The translations under genes and the position numbers were made by a program. The notes under the pieces are model-generated. The model did no database searches. It had not been told where the DNA came from and saw only the letters and a program-made list of their open reading frames with translations. Positions 1 to 9,089 of a stretch of 64,000 bases of DNA are shown one piece after another. Source of the DNA: Lentisphaeria bacterium (GTDB lineage Bacteria; Verrucomicrobiota; Lentisphaeria; Victivallales; Victivallaceae); contig CP091727.1 in assembly GCA_022009855.1 (NCBI GenBank), forward strand, positions 1,736,001 through 1,800,000, written 5' to 3'. Positions within the stretch are counted from its first letter, which is position 1. Every line of letters begins with the position of its first letter.

Positions 1-873
1 GCCGCGCCGCTTTCTCCACCCGGATCCGCCACGGGCCGGGGTAGATCACCAGCTTCTGGTTGAGGAAGAGGGTGTTCTCCTCCGGCCGGACCCGGCTGCT
101 CCGCTTGACCGATTCGATGGTGGTTTTCCACCGGGAGGCCACCCGGCTGAAGCTGTCGCCGGGGCGGGCGCGGTACGAGATGGTGTAATCCTTCAGTTCC
201 GCGCCGTTCTCCCAGGCGGCGAGATTGGCGCGGGTGAGGAGGGCGGCCGCCTCCCGCCACGGGGCGGAGTTCTCGGTCAGGGCGGGATCGGCGATGAGCT
301 GCTGCGCCAGAGGGAACGCTTCGGCGAACTTCCCGGCGTCGAGCGCCGCGCGGAGTGTCGCGCTCGCGGCGCTCTGGTCCACCGGCGCGGCGTTGGGCAC
401 CACCGCCGGAGCATCCTGCGGCGGGTCGTGGATCCACGGTTTTCCCTTTTCCGGCTCGATGGTCGGCGGAATGGTTCCCGGGGAGGCGGCGTCGCCGGAT
501 TCAGCGGGGTTTCCACCGGGGCCTCCTCTTCTGTGGCGGGAACTTCCGGCAGGGTTTCCCCGCCGGGGCGTTTATCGATGATCTCCAGTTCTCCGGTGCC
601 CGGCAGCGGCTGTTCCCCGGCCGGGGAATCCGCGGTTTCCTCCGGCGTGTTTCCGGAACCGGCCGGCCAGGCCGGATCGGCCGGACTCTCCGTCGGCGGC
701 GGGGAATCCGGCTCCTGCGGCGCGGCGGAGCTCTGCGGGCGGAGATAGTAGATCAGCCCTGCCGTGACGCCGGCGATGACGACGAAGATGAGAAGCAGAC
801 GAATCCGCTTCCCCCATCTGCCGCTCTCCGGCGGCAGCGGTTCGTTGTCGAACTCATAGTTGTTCCAATCCAT
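1..873 (-). CDS. LysM-domain membrane-anchored envelope protein (partial, frameshifted)
   Basis: The protein starts at ATG 873 with a short acidic cytoplasmic tail, one membrane segment (about residues 23-41) and a long Pro/Glu-rich linker. After the frame break a helical region is followed by a LysM-like domain at about 40-160 (core YRARPGDSFSRVASRW, LFLNQKLVIYPG). LysM binds peptidoglycan. The last residues, GPWRIRVEKAAR, resemble the entry to a YkuD L,D-transpeptidase domain, but the gene runs off the window, so that is a guess. The frame breaks at about 476-482 in a C run (one C missing). It is transcribed divergently from ilvB. Confidence 0.65.
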
Positions 874-923
874 CGGTTCCCCGTTTTCCTGTATCCCGAT
901 CGTTCCGGGCAACATACACCGCT

Positions 924-952
924 ATAATATATTGCCGTTTTATGAAAATCAA
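924..952 (-). promoter_or_regulatory. Sigma-70-like promoter of the LysM gene
   Basis: On the minus strand TTGATT (947-952) and TATTAT (924-929) are separated by 17 bases, about 50 bases upstream of ATG 873. Confidence 0.55.
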
Positions 953-974
953 TCTCCCGGCCACTGCCGGTGAT

Positions 975-1003
975 TTGAAAAAAACGGTACATTGCGGTAT
1001 ATT
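975..1003 (+). promoter_or_regulatory. Sigma-70-like promoter of ilvB
   Basis: TTGAAA (975-980) and TATATT (998-1003) lie 17 bases apart in the AT-rich gap between the LysM gene and ilvB. Confidence 0.65.
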
Positions 1004-1075
1004 CTATATTTACTGTAATTTTCTGAAGTCCGCCGATAGGAAAGGGCGGTGAATCATAGCAATCAGGGTCAGATT

Positions 1076-2838
1076 ATGGAAAAGCAGACGGCAACACTTA
1101 TGAAGGGCAGCGAAATCACCATCAAATGTCTGGAACTTCTCGGTGTCGAAGTCGTATTTGCCTATCCCGGCGGCCAGGCGATCGAACTGCATCAGGCGCT
1201 GAGCCGTTCCTCGCTCCGGGTGATCCTGCCCCGGCATGAGCAGGGCGGCGCCTTCGCCGCCGGCGGTTACGCCCGCGCCTCCGGCCGGGTGGGCGTCTGC
1301 ATGGCGACCAGCGGCCCCGGGGCGACCAACCTCGTCTCCCGGCATCGCCGACGCCTATATGGATTCGATTCCGACGGTGTTCATCACCGGGCAGGTGCCG
1401 AGCTCGATGATCGGCAAGAACGTCTTTCAGGAGACCGACATCATCGGTGTCACCCGGCCGATCGTCAAGCACAGCTTTCTTGTGCTCGACGCGAACGACA
1501 TTCCGCGGGTGATGCGCGAAGCGTTCCTGATCGCCTCCAGCGGGCGGCCGGGACCGGTGGTGGTGGACATTCCGAAGAACATCCAGCAGCAGAAGGTCGT
1601 GCCCGACTTCGACGCGCCGGTCGCGCTCAAGTGTTATCACCCCGAGCCGGAGCTGGATCCGGCCGCGGTGCCGCAGATCAAGAAGATGATCGCGGCCAGC
1701 CGCCGTCCCTGCATCTACGCCGGCGGCGGCATCATCAGCGCGAATGCCTCCGCGGAACTGGTCCGCTTTGCGGAGGGATACCACATTCCGGTGGTCACCA
1801 CGCTGATGGGAGTCGGCGCGATTCCGGACGATCACCCGCTCTCGCTGCGCTGGCTCGGCATGCACGGCACCGTCTACGCCAACTACGCCGCCAACGAGTG
1901 CGACCTGCTGATCGCGCTCGGCGCCCGCTTCGACGACCGGGTGACCGGCAATCCGAACTCCTTCGCCGTCGGGGCGAAGATCATTCACGTCGATATCGAC
2001 GATTCTGAAATCAACAAGAACAAGGTGGCCGATCTCGGTGTGGTCGCCAACGTGAGAGAGGTGCTCGCCGCGCTCAACGAGTCGCCCGAGCCGCAGGAGT
2101 ACGCGGAGTGGTTCGCCCGCATCGCCGAATGGCGGCGGAAGTACCCGATGCACTACCGGGAGAAGCTGGATCATGTTCAGCCCCAGTATGTGATGGAGAC
2201 TCTGTCGAAGCTCACGCACGGCGACGCGGTGATCGTGCCCGGCGTCGGCCAGCATCAGATGTGGGCGGCGCAGTTTTACGACTACCGCCATCCGCGCCAG
2301 CTGCTGACCTCCGGTGGTCTGGGGGCGATGGGATTCGGGCTGCCCGCCGCGATGGGTGCGAAGGTCGCCTGTCCGGAGAAGACGGTGATCAACGTCGACG
2401 GCGACGGCAGTTTCCAGATGAACATCCAGGAGCTCGGCACGCTTTTCGTCGAGGAGATTCCGGTCAAGATGATCGTGCTGGACAATCAGCACCTCGGCAT
2501 GGTGGCGCAGTGGGAGGACCGCTTCTACAATCACAACCGCGGCAACACGGTGCTCGGCCGCTGCAAAGGGCAGCAACGGGTGCCCGGATGCGCCGTGCGG
2601 ATCGTGCAGCGGGGAGTGTTCGGCGGTATCGCCTTTCTATCCGGATTTCGTCGCCATCGCCGGCGGATACGGCGTCCCGGGCCGGCATGTCTTCACCCGG
2701 GAGGAGCTGATTCCCGCGCTGGAGGAGATGCTCGCCGCTGAGGGGCCCTATCTGCTGGATATCCACACCGGCTACGACGAACACGTTCTGCCGATGATTC
2801 CGCCGGGCGGCGACTACACCGCCATCATCATGGAATGA
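1076..2838 (+). CDS. ilvB: Acetolactate synthase large subunit (two frame breaks)
   Basis: Condenses two pyruvates, or pyruvate and 2-oxobutyrate, in the first common step of Val/Leu/Ile synthesis, using ThDP, Mg and FAD. The N-terminal ThDP domain has FAYPGGQAIELH and the catalytic Glu in RHEQGGAF. The C-terminal half has the GDGS motif (VDGDGSFQMNIQELG) and the metal-binding NQHLGM. The frame breaks at about 1338-1341 (extra C in CCC, VSGIADAY restored) and 2568-2570 (extra G, frame then runs to YPDFVAIAGGYG and TGA 2836). I chose ATG 1076 because it already leaves a long N-terminus; GTG 1049 behind AGGAAAGG is an alternative. No ilvN small subunit lies nearby. Confidence 0.9.
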
Positions 2839-2881
2839 GGCGGAATTTCATCCGGACCGCAAGGAGAAACGGGAGCGGAAG

Positions 2882-3706
2882 ATGACAGCAGCCAACACAT
2901 CCGGCGTCAAGAAGGTTCCGGCGAGGAACATCGCCAATGTGCGCAGTGACCGGGAGAAGTTTCTGCGGGCGCTGTTCGTGCTGCTGCTGCTTCTGGGCGC
3001 GGCGGGAATCGCCTTTTTCGGCTTCTACGGGGCCCGGCGGTTTCTCTTCTCCGGCAACGACCGGTTCCGGCTGCGGGAGATCGAGGTGCGTTCCGGCGGC
3101 TACTGGCAGGACAAGGCGCCGCAGCTCGCAGCCCGGATCGGCGTGCATCCCGGGGAGAACCTTTTCCGGATCGATCCCGGGGAATTGCGCCGCCGCCTGC
3201 TCGCCATTCCCGGCATCGAGGAGAGCGAAGTGCTGCGCATTCTGCCTGACACGCTCCATCTGCGGGTGATCGAACGGGTGCCGCGCGCCGTGCTCGGCAA
3301 TCCCCGGTCGGAGTGGGTGGTCGATGAGACCGGCGCGGTGATTCCCCGGCTCGAATCGATGAGCGCTTCGGTGCCGCTGCCGGTGATTCTCGGGCTTTCC
3401 ACCGCCGGGGTCAAGGCGGGAATGGTGCTCGAGCAGCTCCGTCCGGCGCTGGAGCTCATCATGCTGACGGTTCGCAGTTTTCCGGATATTTCGATCATCG
3501 CGGTGAACGTCCGCAATCCGGAACGGCTCGAATTCTTCATGCGGTTCCGGGGGCAGAAGAGCTGCAAGGTGATCCTGCCGGTGCGCAACCAGAATTTCAC
3601 CTATCTCTTGAGCGCGCTTCAGAGTGCGATCATCTACGCCGAGCGCCAGGGGGACACCCGCGGCACCTTCGACCTCTCGTTCGGGCGCAACGTCATCATC
3701 CGCTGA
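2882..3706 (+). CDS. ftsQ: FtsQ-type cell division protein (POTRA)
   Basis: 274 residues with a basic cytoplasmic N-terminus, one membrane helix at about 30-48 (ALFVLLLLLGAAGIAFFGF), then a periplasmic POTRA domain (RLREIEVRSGG to ERVPRAVLG) and a beta domain, the usual FtsQ/DivIB order. FtsQ links FtsK/FtsA-stage divisome proteins to FtsB/FtsL and the septal synthase. The reading frame is intact. It follows ilvB after 43 bases with an AGGAGA-type site at 2861-2866. No ftsA, ftsZ or mur genes are next to it, which is unusual for ftsQ. The assignment rests on architecture and POTRA pattern. Confidence 0.8.
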   Translation: MTAANTSGVKKVPARNIANVRSDREKFLRALFVLLLLLGAAGIAFFGFYGARRFLFSGNDRFRLREIEVRSGGYWQDKAPQLAARIGVHPGENLFRIDPGELRRRLLAIPGIEESEVLRILPDTLHLRVIERVPRAVLGNPRSEWVVDETGAVIPRLESMSASVPLPVILGLSTAGVKAGMVLEQLRPALELIMLTVRSFPDISIIAVNVRNPERLEFFMRFRGQKSCKVILPVRNQNFTYLLSALQSAIIYAERQGDTRGTFDLSFGRNVIIR

Positions 3707-3728
3707 ACCGAACGGGGAGGTGGGGACG

Positions 3729-3756
3729 CGCGCCGGGCGGCAGGCCTCCCGGCGCG
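3729..3756. terminator. GC-rich hairpin between convergent genes
   Basis: Perfect 9-bp stem CGCGCCGGG / CCCGGCGCG (3729-3737, 3748-3756) with a 10-base loop, between the stops of ftsQ and the DUF815 gene. No U tract follows, so termination is only inferred from position. Confidence 0.4.
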
Positions 3757-3766
3757 GAGAGGGGCT

Positions 3767-5095
3767 CTATTCCAGCGCCTTGAGCCGTTCCTTGAGCAGT
3801 TTCTGAATGTACTCCTCGCCGTAGAGCGAACGCATGAGTTCGATGTTGAACTCGTAGAAGAGCTCCGCGTCGGGGCGGGTGATCATCGGGCCGAAGGAGA
3901 GTTCCACCATCGTCTTGCGCTTGATCCGGTCGTGTTCGTAGCCGGAGAGGTAGCGGATCAGGCTGCGCGGCGAAAGCTCGGTGAACTTCTTCTGGCTGAA
4001 CTCCTCGGTGTAGTCGGCGGAGATGATCGAGATCAGATTCTTCGCCGTGCGCTTCACGCCGAACCCGGTGAGGAAGTCCTCGACCATCTCCATGCAGCGG
4101 ACCTCGTCGAAGACCGGGAAGGAGACCTTCCGGCCGCGCGAGAGGATGTTGGCGGGGAACTCATAGTTGGCCGAAAGTACCGGCATGACGTTCTCCGGCA
4201 GCGAGAAGGCGCCGCCGACGTTGGTGCGGAACTGGTACCAGTCGGTGTGGCGCGGATCGATGTCGTCGAAGAAGAGGACGAAGCGGTGGTCCGGCCGGGC
4301 GGCGAGCGGTTCGACCAGTTCGCACCAGCCCCGTTCCAGCGCCTCCGGTTCGGGCAGGATCAGCACCAGTCCGGGCTGTGCCAGCACGTGGGGAGACGGT
4401 CAGGCTGGTCTTGCCGTGCCCCGGCAGGCTGTTGACCAGCAGCGGCAGATTGGTTTTCCCCGCCGCGAATTTGCTGAAATGGTCGAGGAAGGCGCTCCGC
4501 ACTCCCGGATAGCCGAAGAAGCGGTCGAGCGGCTTGGCGGAATCCACCTCGGCCGGGAGGAACTTCCCGCCGAGGAAGCGGAAGACCCGGCTGCGGCGGA
4601 AACGGTCGCATTCGCTCAGCAGCTCCGCGAGTTCGCCGGGCGAATCCGGCACCGGCGCGGTGAAGAGTTCCAGTGCGGCGGGCAGGGTGCGGGCGCGTTC
4701 CGCCGCGTCGAGCGACCGGGCGGCGAGGGCGACCGCGCGGAGCAGAGCCGCCGCCTTCTCCAGCAGAAACGATGCGGTCAGCCCCGGTTTTTCCGCCGTC
4801 AGCTCCTCCGGGAGCACCCGGTGTTCGATGAACGCTTCGAAGAGCAACGCCCGCAGGGGGGCGTCGAGCGACGGAGCGCCGCATTCGCGGAGCAGGGCGT
4901 TGAAGTAGTCGGCGGGGAGGCTTCGCCGGGAATCCGTTTCCCTCCTGCGGCGAGGCCGGCCAGCAGTCCGCGCAGCCGGCGGAGCATGGGTTCCTCCGCC
5001 GGGACGATCTTCCCCGCCTCGTCGGGACGGGTGAAGAAGAGGTCGAACGCATCGAGCCCGGCGTTCAGCCGGGCGGCGGTACCGGAATCGCCCAC
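3767..5095 (-). CDS. DUF815-family AAA+ ATPase (two frame breaks)
   Basis: A predicted P-loop ATPase of about 440 residues. A helical N-terminal half is followed by Walker A (PGHGKTSLT), Walker B (RFVLFFDDID) and the family hallmark LPENVMPVLSANYEF, where the usual motif is an Asn-Val-x-x-x-x-Thr-Ser-Asn segment. The cellular role of DUF815 is unknown. The frame breaks at about 4389 (extra base) and 4914 (missing base). The start is GTG 5095, preceded by GGAGGGGTGA, five bases after the stop of the upstream yhcH-like gene, so the two are co-transcribed. Confidence 0.75.
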
Positions 5096-5099
5096 CGTG

Positions 5100-5570
5100 T
5101 CACCCCTCCAGCAGTGAACGCTCGATCTTCACCACCACCTTGACCACCGAATCGGCCGGGTCGCCGTTGCCGGGCAGGTGTCCCTCTTCCGGGAAGAAGA
5201 GGGCGAAGTTGCCCGGTTCGAGCGGAACCGCCACCGAACCCTTTTCGTCGAGGTGATAGAAGGCGATGTCGCGGACCGCGTCGTACTCCGCGGTCACCGG
5301 GAGGCCGTCGACCGGGCGGTAGACGATGGTTTCGCGCCCGGCGAGCAGCAGCTGGATGTCGACGTAGTTGCGGTGAATCTCCAGCTTTTCCGGGCGGACC
5401 GGGTGGAGGTTGTAGCTCTGCACCATCGCGTAGAGCCGGTCGCCGTCGATCTCGTAGCGTCCGGCCGGGGTCTCCGCGGTACAGCCGTGGAGGAAGGCGG
5501 CGAGTTTCGCCCAGGTTCCCGGGGCCAGTCTGGCGTAGTTGGCGAAGTTGTTCAGCGAATCGAAAATCAT
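5100..5570 (-). CDS. YhcH/YjgK/YiaL (TabA-like) cupin protein
   Basis: 156 residues, intact. The segments FLHGCTAETPAGRYEI, YNLHPVRPEKLEIHRNYVDIQ and FALFFPEEGHLPG match the YhcH/YjgK/YiaL family, small cupin-like proteins found in sialic-acid and other sugar catabolic loci and in biofilm control (TabA). The His and Glu residues of EIHRNYVDIQ and PEEGHLPG are the expected metal ligands. The start overlaps the end of the DUF2059 gene (5567) by four bases, and the DUF815 gene follows at once. No sugar-catabolic genes flank it, so the substrate cannot be inferred. Confidence 0.85.
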   Translation of the reverse strand: MIFDSLNNFANYARLAPGTWAKLAAFLHGCTAETPAGRYEIDGDRLYAMVQSYNLHPVRPEKLEIHRNYVDIQLLLAGRETIVYRPVDGLPVTAEYDAVRDIAFYHLDEKGSVAVPLEPGNFALFFPEEGHLPGNGDPADSVVKVVVKIERSLLEG

Positions 5571-6130
5571 TGTTTCGTTCCTTTCTCCGGCGCCGGTTTC
5601 GTCGCGTCGGACTTTTCCGCATTGTTCTGAAGCTCCGCCATGCGCTGCTTGATCCGCTGCTGGAGGAGAATCTGCATGTTGATGGCTCTCTCCTGCAGAA
5701 GCGGGATCAGCTTCCGCTGCACCTCCGGCGTCTTCTGAATGTAGACCTGTCCGGCCGGCGAACGGAAGAAGGCGATGAGCTGTTTCAATTCGTCCGCGGA
5801 GAAGGTTTCCGCGTAGCTTTTGACGATGGCGGGGCGGAGCTTCTCCCAGCTCATCTCCTCGCGGATGACCGACATGGCGACCGCCATGATCTCGTCCTTG
5901 ACCCTCTGCTGTTCGGCGGAGAGGGTGATTCCCTGACGGCGAAGCAGTTCCGGAATCATCTGCTGCTGCATCTTCGCCACGTTGTCCAGCGAAGAGCTGA
6001 GCTGTTCCGCCTGCCGGGTGACGGTCAGAAATTCATCGACCAGCTTCTCCTTCTCCGTTCCCGCCGCGGGCGCGGCGGCGGAAAGTCCGGAAATTGCGGT
6101 GACGGCCAGCAGTATCAGCAATCGTTTCAT
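5567..6130 (-). CDS. Exported DUF2059-domain protein
   Basis: 187 residues. The N-terminus MKRLLILLAVTAISGLSAAA is a signal peptide. The core, with SYAETFSADELKQLIAFFRS and PAGQVYIQKTPEV, is the DUF2059 helical domain. DUF2059 proteins are periplasmic and of unknown function. The C-terminal tail is charged and low in complexity. It is the first gene of the small minus-strand group with the yhcH-like and DUF815 genes, 34 bases downstream of lpdA's stop, so it may be read through from the lpdA promoter. Confidence 0.8.
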   Translation of the reverse strand: MKRLLILLAVTAISGLSAAAPAAGTEKEKLVDEFLTVTRQAEQLSSSLDNVAKMQQQMIPELLRRQGITLSAEQQRVKDEIMAVAMSVIREEMSWEKLRPAIVKSYAETFSADELKQLIAFFRSPAGQVYIQKTPEVQRKLIPLLQERAINMQILLQQRIKQRMAELQNNAEKSDATKPAPEKGTKQ

Positions 6131-6163
6131 AGGGGCTTCCTCCTGTTTACATCGTGGGGTTGT

Positions 6164-7561
6164 TCAGCGCCGTTTCCGGGTGGGAATGTGGGCGCATTCG
6201 CCGTGGACCGCGTGAGCGGCCTCCATCATCGCCTCGCCCAGCGTCGGATGGGCGTGAATCGCCCGGCCGAGTTCGCGGGCGGTGCACTCCAGCAGCATCG
6301 CCGGGACCGCCTCCGCGATGAGGTCGGTTGCATGCGGTCCGATGATATGGACTCCGAGCACCTGATCGGTGGCGGCGTCGGCGATGATCTTGACGAACCC
6401 TTCGGTTTCGCCCATCGCCATCGCCTTGCCGAGGGCGGCGAAGGGGAACTTGCCGACGTTGTACGCGATGTTCTGCGCCTTGCACTGCTCTTCGGAGAGT
6501 CCGACTGTGCCGATTTCCGGAGAGGTGAAGATGCAGCCGGGCGTCAACGTTCCGGCGAAGTGGACCGGCTTGCCGCAGATGTGCGACACCGCCGCCTCCG
6601 CCGCCGCGCTCGCCCAGTGGGCCAGCATGATCTTGCCCACCGCGTCGCCGATGGCGTAGATTCCGGGCGCGGAGGTGCGGAAGTCATCATCCACTTCAAT
6701 GAAGCCGCGTTCGCTGGTCTTCACTCCGGCGGCGGTGAGATTGAGTCCGGCGGTCGCCGGGCGGCGGCCGATGGAGACCAGCAGATATTCGGCGCGGAGC
6801 GTTTCGTCGCCGACCTTGCCGGAGACGCCGCGGGCGGTGCACTTGATGTCGCTGAGCGGCTTGCCGTTGAGGATGCGGATTCCTTCGGATTCCATCCGGC
6901 GGGCGAGCAGTTTCGCGCACTCCGCGTCGGTGGCGGGCAGGATCTGCGGAAGCATTTCGACTACGGTGACTTCGGTGCCGAGGGCGGCGAAGAGGCAGGC
7001 GAATTCGCAGCCGATCACGCCGCCGCCGAGGATCAGCAGCGATTTCGGCAGCTTCGGCAGGCTGAGCAGTTCGGTGGAGGTGAGGATCCGGTCGCCCTGC
7101 GGAATGAATCCGGGTACCAGCGGCTCGGAGCCGGAGGCGATGATGAATTTCGACGCTTCGATCACGGTGCCGGCATGTTCCCCCTGCGCCACGACGAGCT
7201 GTTTGCGGTTGAGAAATTCGCCACGTCCGGAGAAGATCGTCACGCCGGCCGCCTTTTCCAGCCCGGCGATGCCGTTGCGGAGCTTGCCGATCACCTCGTT
7301 CTTGCGGGCGAGCATTTTCTTCCAGTCGGGACGGATCTCTCCGGAGATTTCGACGCCGAATTCCCCGGCGCGCCGCGCAGCGGAAAGCACCTCCGCTCCG
7401 GCGATGAGGGTTTTGGTCGGAATGCAGCCGACGTTGAGGCAGGTGCCGCCGAGGAACTCCTTTTCCACCAGGGCCGTTTTGAGTCCGTTCTGCCCCGCCC
7501 GGATCGCCGCCACGTAGCCGCCGGGCCCGGCGCCGATCACACAAACATCGAATTTTTCCAC
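6164..7561 (-). CDS. lpdA: Dihydrolipoyl dehydrogenase
   Basis: E3 flavoprotein that reoxidises dihydrolipoamide with NAD+ in 2-oxoacid dehydrogenase or glycine cleavage complexes. About 465 residues: FAD-binding VIGAGPGGYVAA, redox-active disulfide GGTCLNVGCIPTK, NAD-binding ILGGGVIGCEFA, second FAD motif GIYAIGDAV and the catalytic dimer-interface His in HAHPTLGEAM. The frame is intact. The start is GTG 7561 with GGGAGAAG four bases upstream; it begins right before the FDVCVIGAGPGG strand. No E1, E2 or lipoyl-protein gene is in the window, so the complex it serves is not known. Confidence 0.93.
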   Translation of the reverse strand: MEKFDVCVIGAGPGGYVAAIRAGQNGLKTALVEKEFLGGTCLNVGCIPTKTLIAGAEVLSAARRAGEFGVEISGEIRPDWKKMLARKNEVIGKLRNGIAGLEKAAGVTIFSGRGEFLNRKQLVVAQGEHAGTVIEASKFIIASGSEPLVPGFIPQGDRILTSTELLSLPKLPKSLLILGGGVIGCEFACLFAALGTEVTVVEMLPQILPATDAECAKLLARRMESEGIRILNGKPLSDIKCTARGVSGKVGDETLRAEYLLVSIGRRPATAGLNLTAAGVKTSERGFIEVDDDFRTSAPGIYAIGDAVGKIMLAHWASAAAEAAVSHICGKPVHFAGTLTPGCIFTSPEIGTVGLSEEQCKAQNIAYNVGKFPFAALGKAMAMGETEGFVKIIADAATDQVLGVHIIGPHATDLIAEAVPAMLLECTARELGRAIHAHPTLGEAMMEAAHAVHGECAHIPTRKRR

Positions 7562-7605
7562 TTTTCTTCTCCCGGATAGGTGTTGGAATTGGTCGTCCGT
7601 TATCG

Positions 7606-7634
7606 AAGATAGCACGTTTTCCGGCAACGTGCAA
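7606..7634 (-). promoter_or_regulatory. lpdA promoter with an inverted repeat in the spacer
   Basis: On the minus strand TTGCAC (7629-7634) and TATCTT (7606-7611) are 17 bases apart. The inverted repeat GCACGTT / AACGTGC (7612-7618, 7626-7632) fills the spacer and overlaps the -35, as a repressor operator would. Confidence 0.55.
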
Positions 7635-7696
7635 GCCGTAAACGGAAAATCGCTGCGCGCCCGGTGAAAAAAAGACGAGAAAGAGGGCGCTTCATT

Positions 7697-7724
7697 TGAA
7701 AAAAACCGTTCCGGGAGTACATTA
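7697..7724 (+). promoter_or_regulatory. Promoter of the V-type ATPase operon
   Basis: TTGAAA (7697-7702) and TACATT (7719-7724) with 16-base spacing, 50 bases before the first ATPase gene. Confidence 0.5.
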
Positions 7725-7774
7725 CAAGATGAAATTGTCGGAAAACAGCAACCACCGAACCCGTGAGGAAGAAA

Positions 7775-8381
7775 ATGGCCGAAGAACTTCAGAGTCTGCT
7801 CGATAAAATCAATGAGGAAGGCGTCCGGAAAGCCGAGGCGCAGCGTTCTGAAATCATCGCCGCCGCCGAAGCCGAGGCGAAGGCGATCCGCGCGAAGGCT
7901 GCCGAGGACGCCGAAGCGGTCGTGAAGGCGGCGAAAGAGGAGGCTGCCGGTCTCCAGGCCCGCGCGGAAAGTGCCATCCGGCAGGCCGCCCGCGACATCC
8001 TGCTCGAACTCCAGAGCGAACTGCAGCGCCGCATCACCCGCGCGGTCTCCGGCGCCGCCGAGCAGGCCCTCACGCCGGAGCTGATGGCCGGGCTGATCCG
8101 CGATCTCGCGGCGAAGTTCGCCGCTTCGCCCGATGCGCAGCTGACCGTGCTTTCCGCGGCCAAGGATGTTCCGGCGCTGGAGGCGGCACTCCGCAGTGCG
8201 CTTGCCGACTCCTTCCGGTCCCGGCCGAAACTCTTCGCCTCTCCGGAGATCAAGGGGGGGCATGGAGGTCAGCTTCAAGAACGGCGAGGTTTACTTCGAC
8301 TTCACCTCCGACGCAATCACCGAACTGGTTGCCGAATACATCGGCCCCCGCCTCGCAAAACTGCTCGCCGACGGGAAATAG
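7775..8381 (+). CDS. atpE: V/A-type ATP synthase subunit E (frame break)
   Basis: Peripheral stalk subunit. About 201 residues: a long Ala/Glu/Lys-rich helix (residues 1-90, coiled-coil, anchors to the membrane sector) then a globular C-terminal domain ending TSDAITELVAEYIGPRLAKLL. The break is an extra G in a run of seven at 8258-8264; removing it joins PEIKGG to MEVSFKNGEVYFDF. ATG 7775 has GAGGAAG five bases upstream. First gene of the operon E-DUF2764-A-B-D, the order known from Chlamydiae and spirochaetes. Confidence 0.85.
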
Positions 8382-8408
8382 TCCGGTGGAAGGAAGGACG
8401 GCACCGCG

Positions 8409-9089
8409 ATGATGTATTACTACTTGTGCGCTTCTCTGCCCGCGCTGCTTTTCGGCCGCCCCGCGCCGATGAGCGTGGCCGAGTTCGACGAGCGCTGCCG
8501 GGAGGAGCTTTCGGCGCGTGAATTCCGGCTGCTCGGCCGTGCCGGGCTGCATGTCTCCCGCGATCCGGAAGCGTCGGAGGAGCTTCCCGAAGTTCTCGCG
8601 GAGATGGTTCGATTCGAACAGTATCTGCGGACCCGGATTGCCCAGCGCCGTTCCGGGCGCGACGATGACCGCGCCGCCGGGCTTCCTGATCCGGCGGAAT
8701 ATTTCGGCATGGTGGATTTCGGTCTCGCACAGGCTGCATCCGCCGATCCGTTCGAGCGGGAGAAGCTGATCGACCGCATCCGCTGGAGTCATCTCGATGA
8801 TCTGGAGTGCGGCCATGAATTTGATTTTGCCGGGCTTTGCGTCTACCGCTGCAAACTTGCGATTCTCGAGAAGTATCGCGAGCGCAAGGCGGAACAGGGG
8901 CGGGAGAATTTCAACCGCGCCGTGGAGCGCATCTCATCGGCCGCGCCCGCCGCGCGGAGTAGCACAACGAACTTTTTTTACGAGCAGGAGTTTCAATACA
9001 ATGGCAGAGTTCAAGACCAGAGAGAAGGTTGTCGGAGTCAACGGCAACCTGATGACCGTCGAATTTACCGACCAGGTCATGCAGAATGA
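8409..9089 (+). CDS. DUF2764 protein of the V-type ATPase operon
   Basis: Starts MMYYYLCASLPALLFG, the typical start of DUF2764 proteins, which occur between subunits E and A in bacterial V-type ATPase operons and whose role is unknown. The body is helical and charged. As written the frame continues 89 bases into atpA. An alternative frame ends at TAG 8960-8962, before atpA's Shine-Dalgarno site, so the last 40 or so residues may be an artefact of a further indel near 8930-8950. The family call is based on position and N-terminus. Confidence 0.7.
   Translation: MMYYYLCASLPALLFGRPAPMSVAEFDERCREELSAREFRLLGRAGLHVSRDPEASEELPEVLAEMVRFEQYLRTRIAQRRSGRDDDRAAGLPDPAEYFGMVDFGLAQAASADPFEREKLIDRIRWSHLDDLECGHEFDFAGLCVYRCKLAILEKYRERKAEQGRENFNRAVERISSAAPAARSSTTNFFYEQEFQYNGRVQDQREGCRSQRQPDDRRIYRPGHAE

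Noticed and set aside
1003..1076. A leader peptide or attenuator for ilvB
   Set aside because: The distance from promoter to start is about 70 bases and shows no small ORF with branched-chain codons and no alternative hairpins.
5570..8278. Very long open frames opposite lpdA, gyrB, pfp, trigger factor and the epimerase
   Set aside because: These are shadows caused by high GC and codon bias; they carry no family motif, are Arg/Gly/His-rich and lie opposite well-identified genes.
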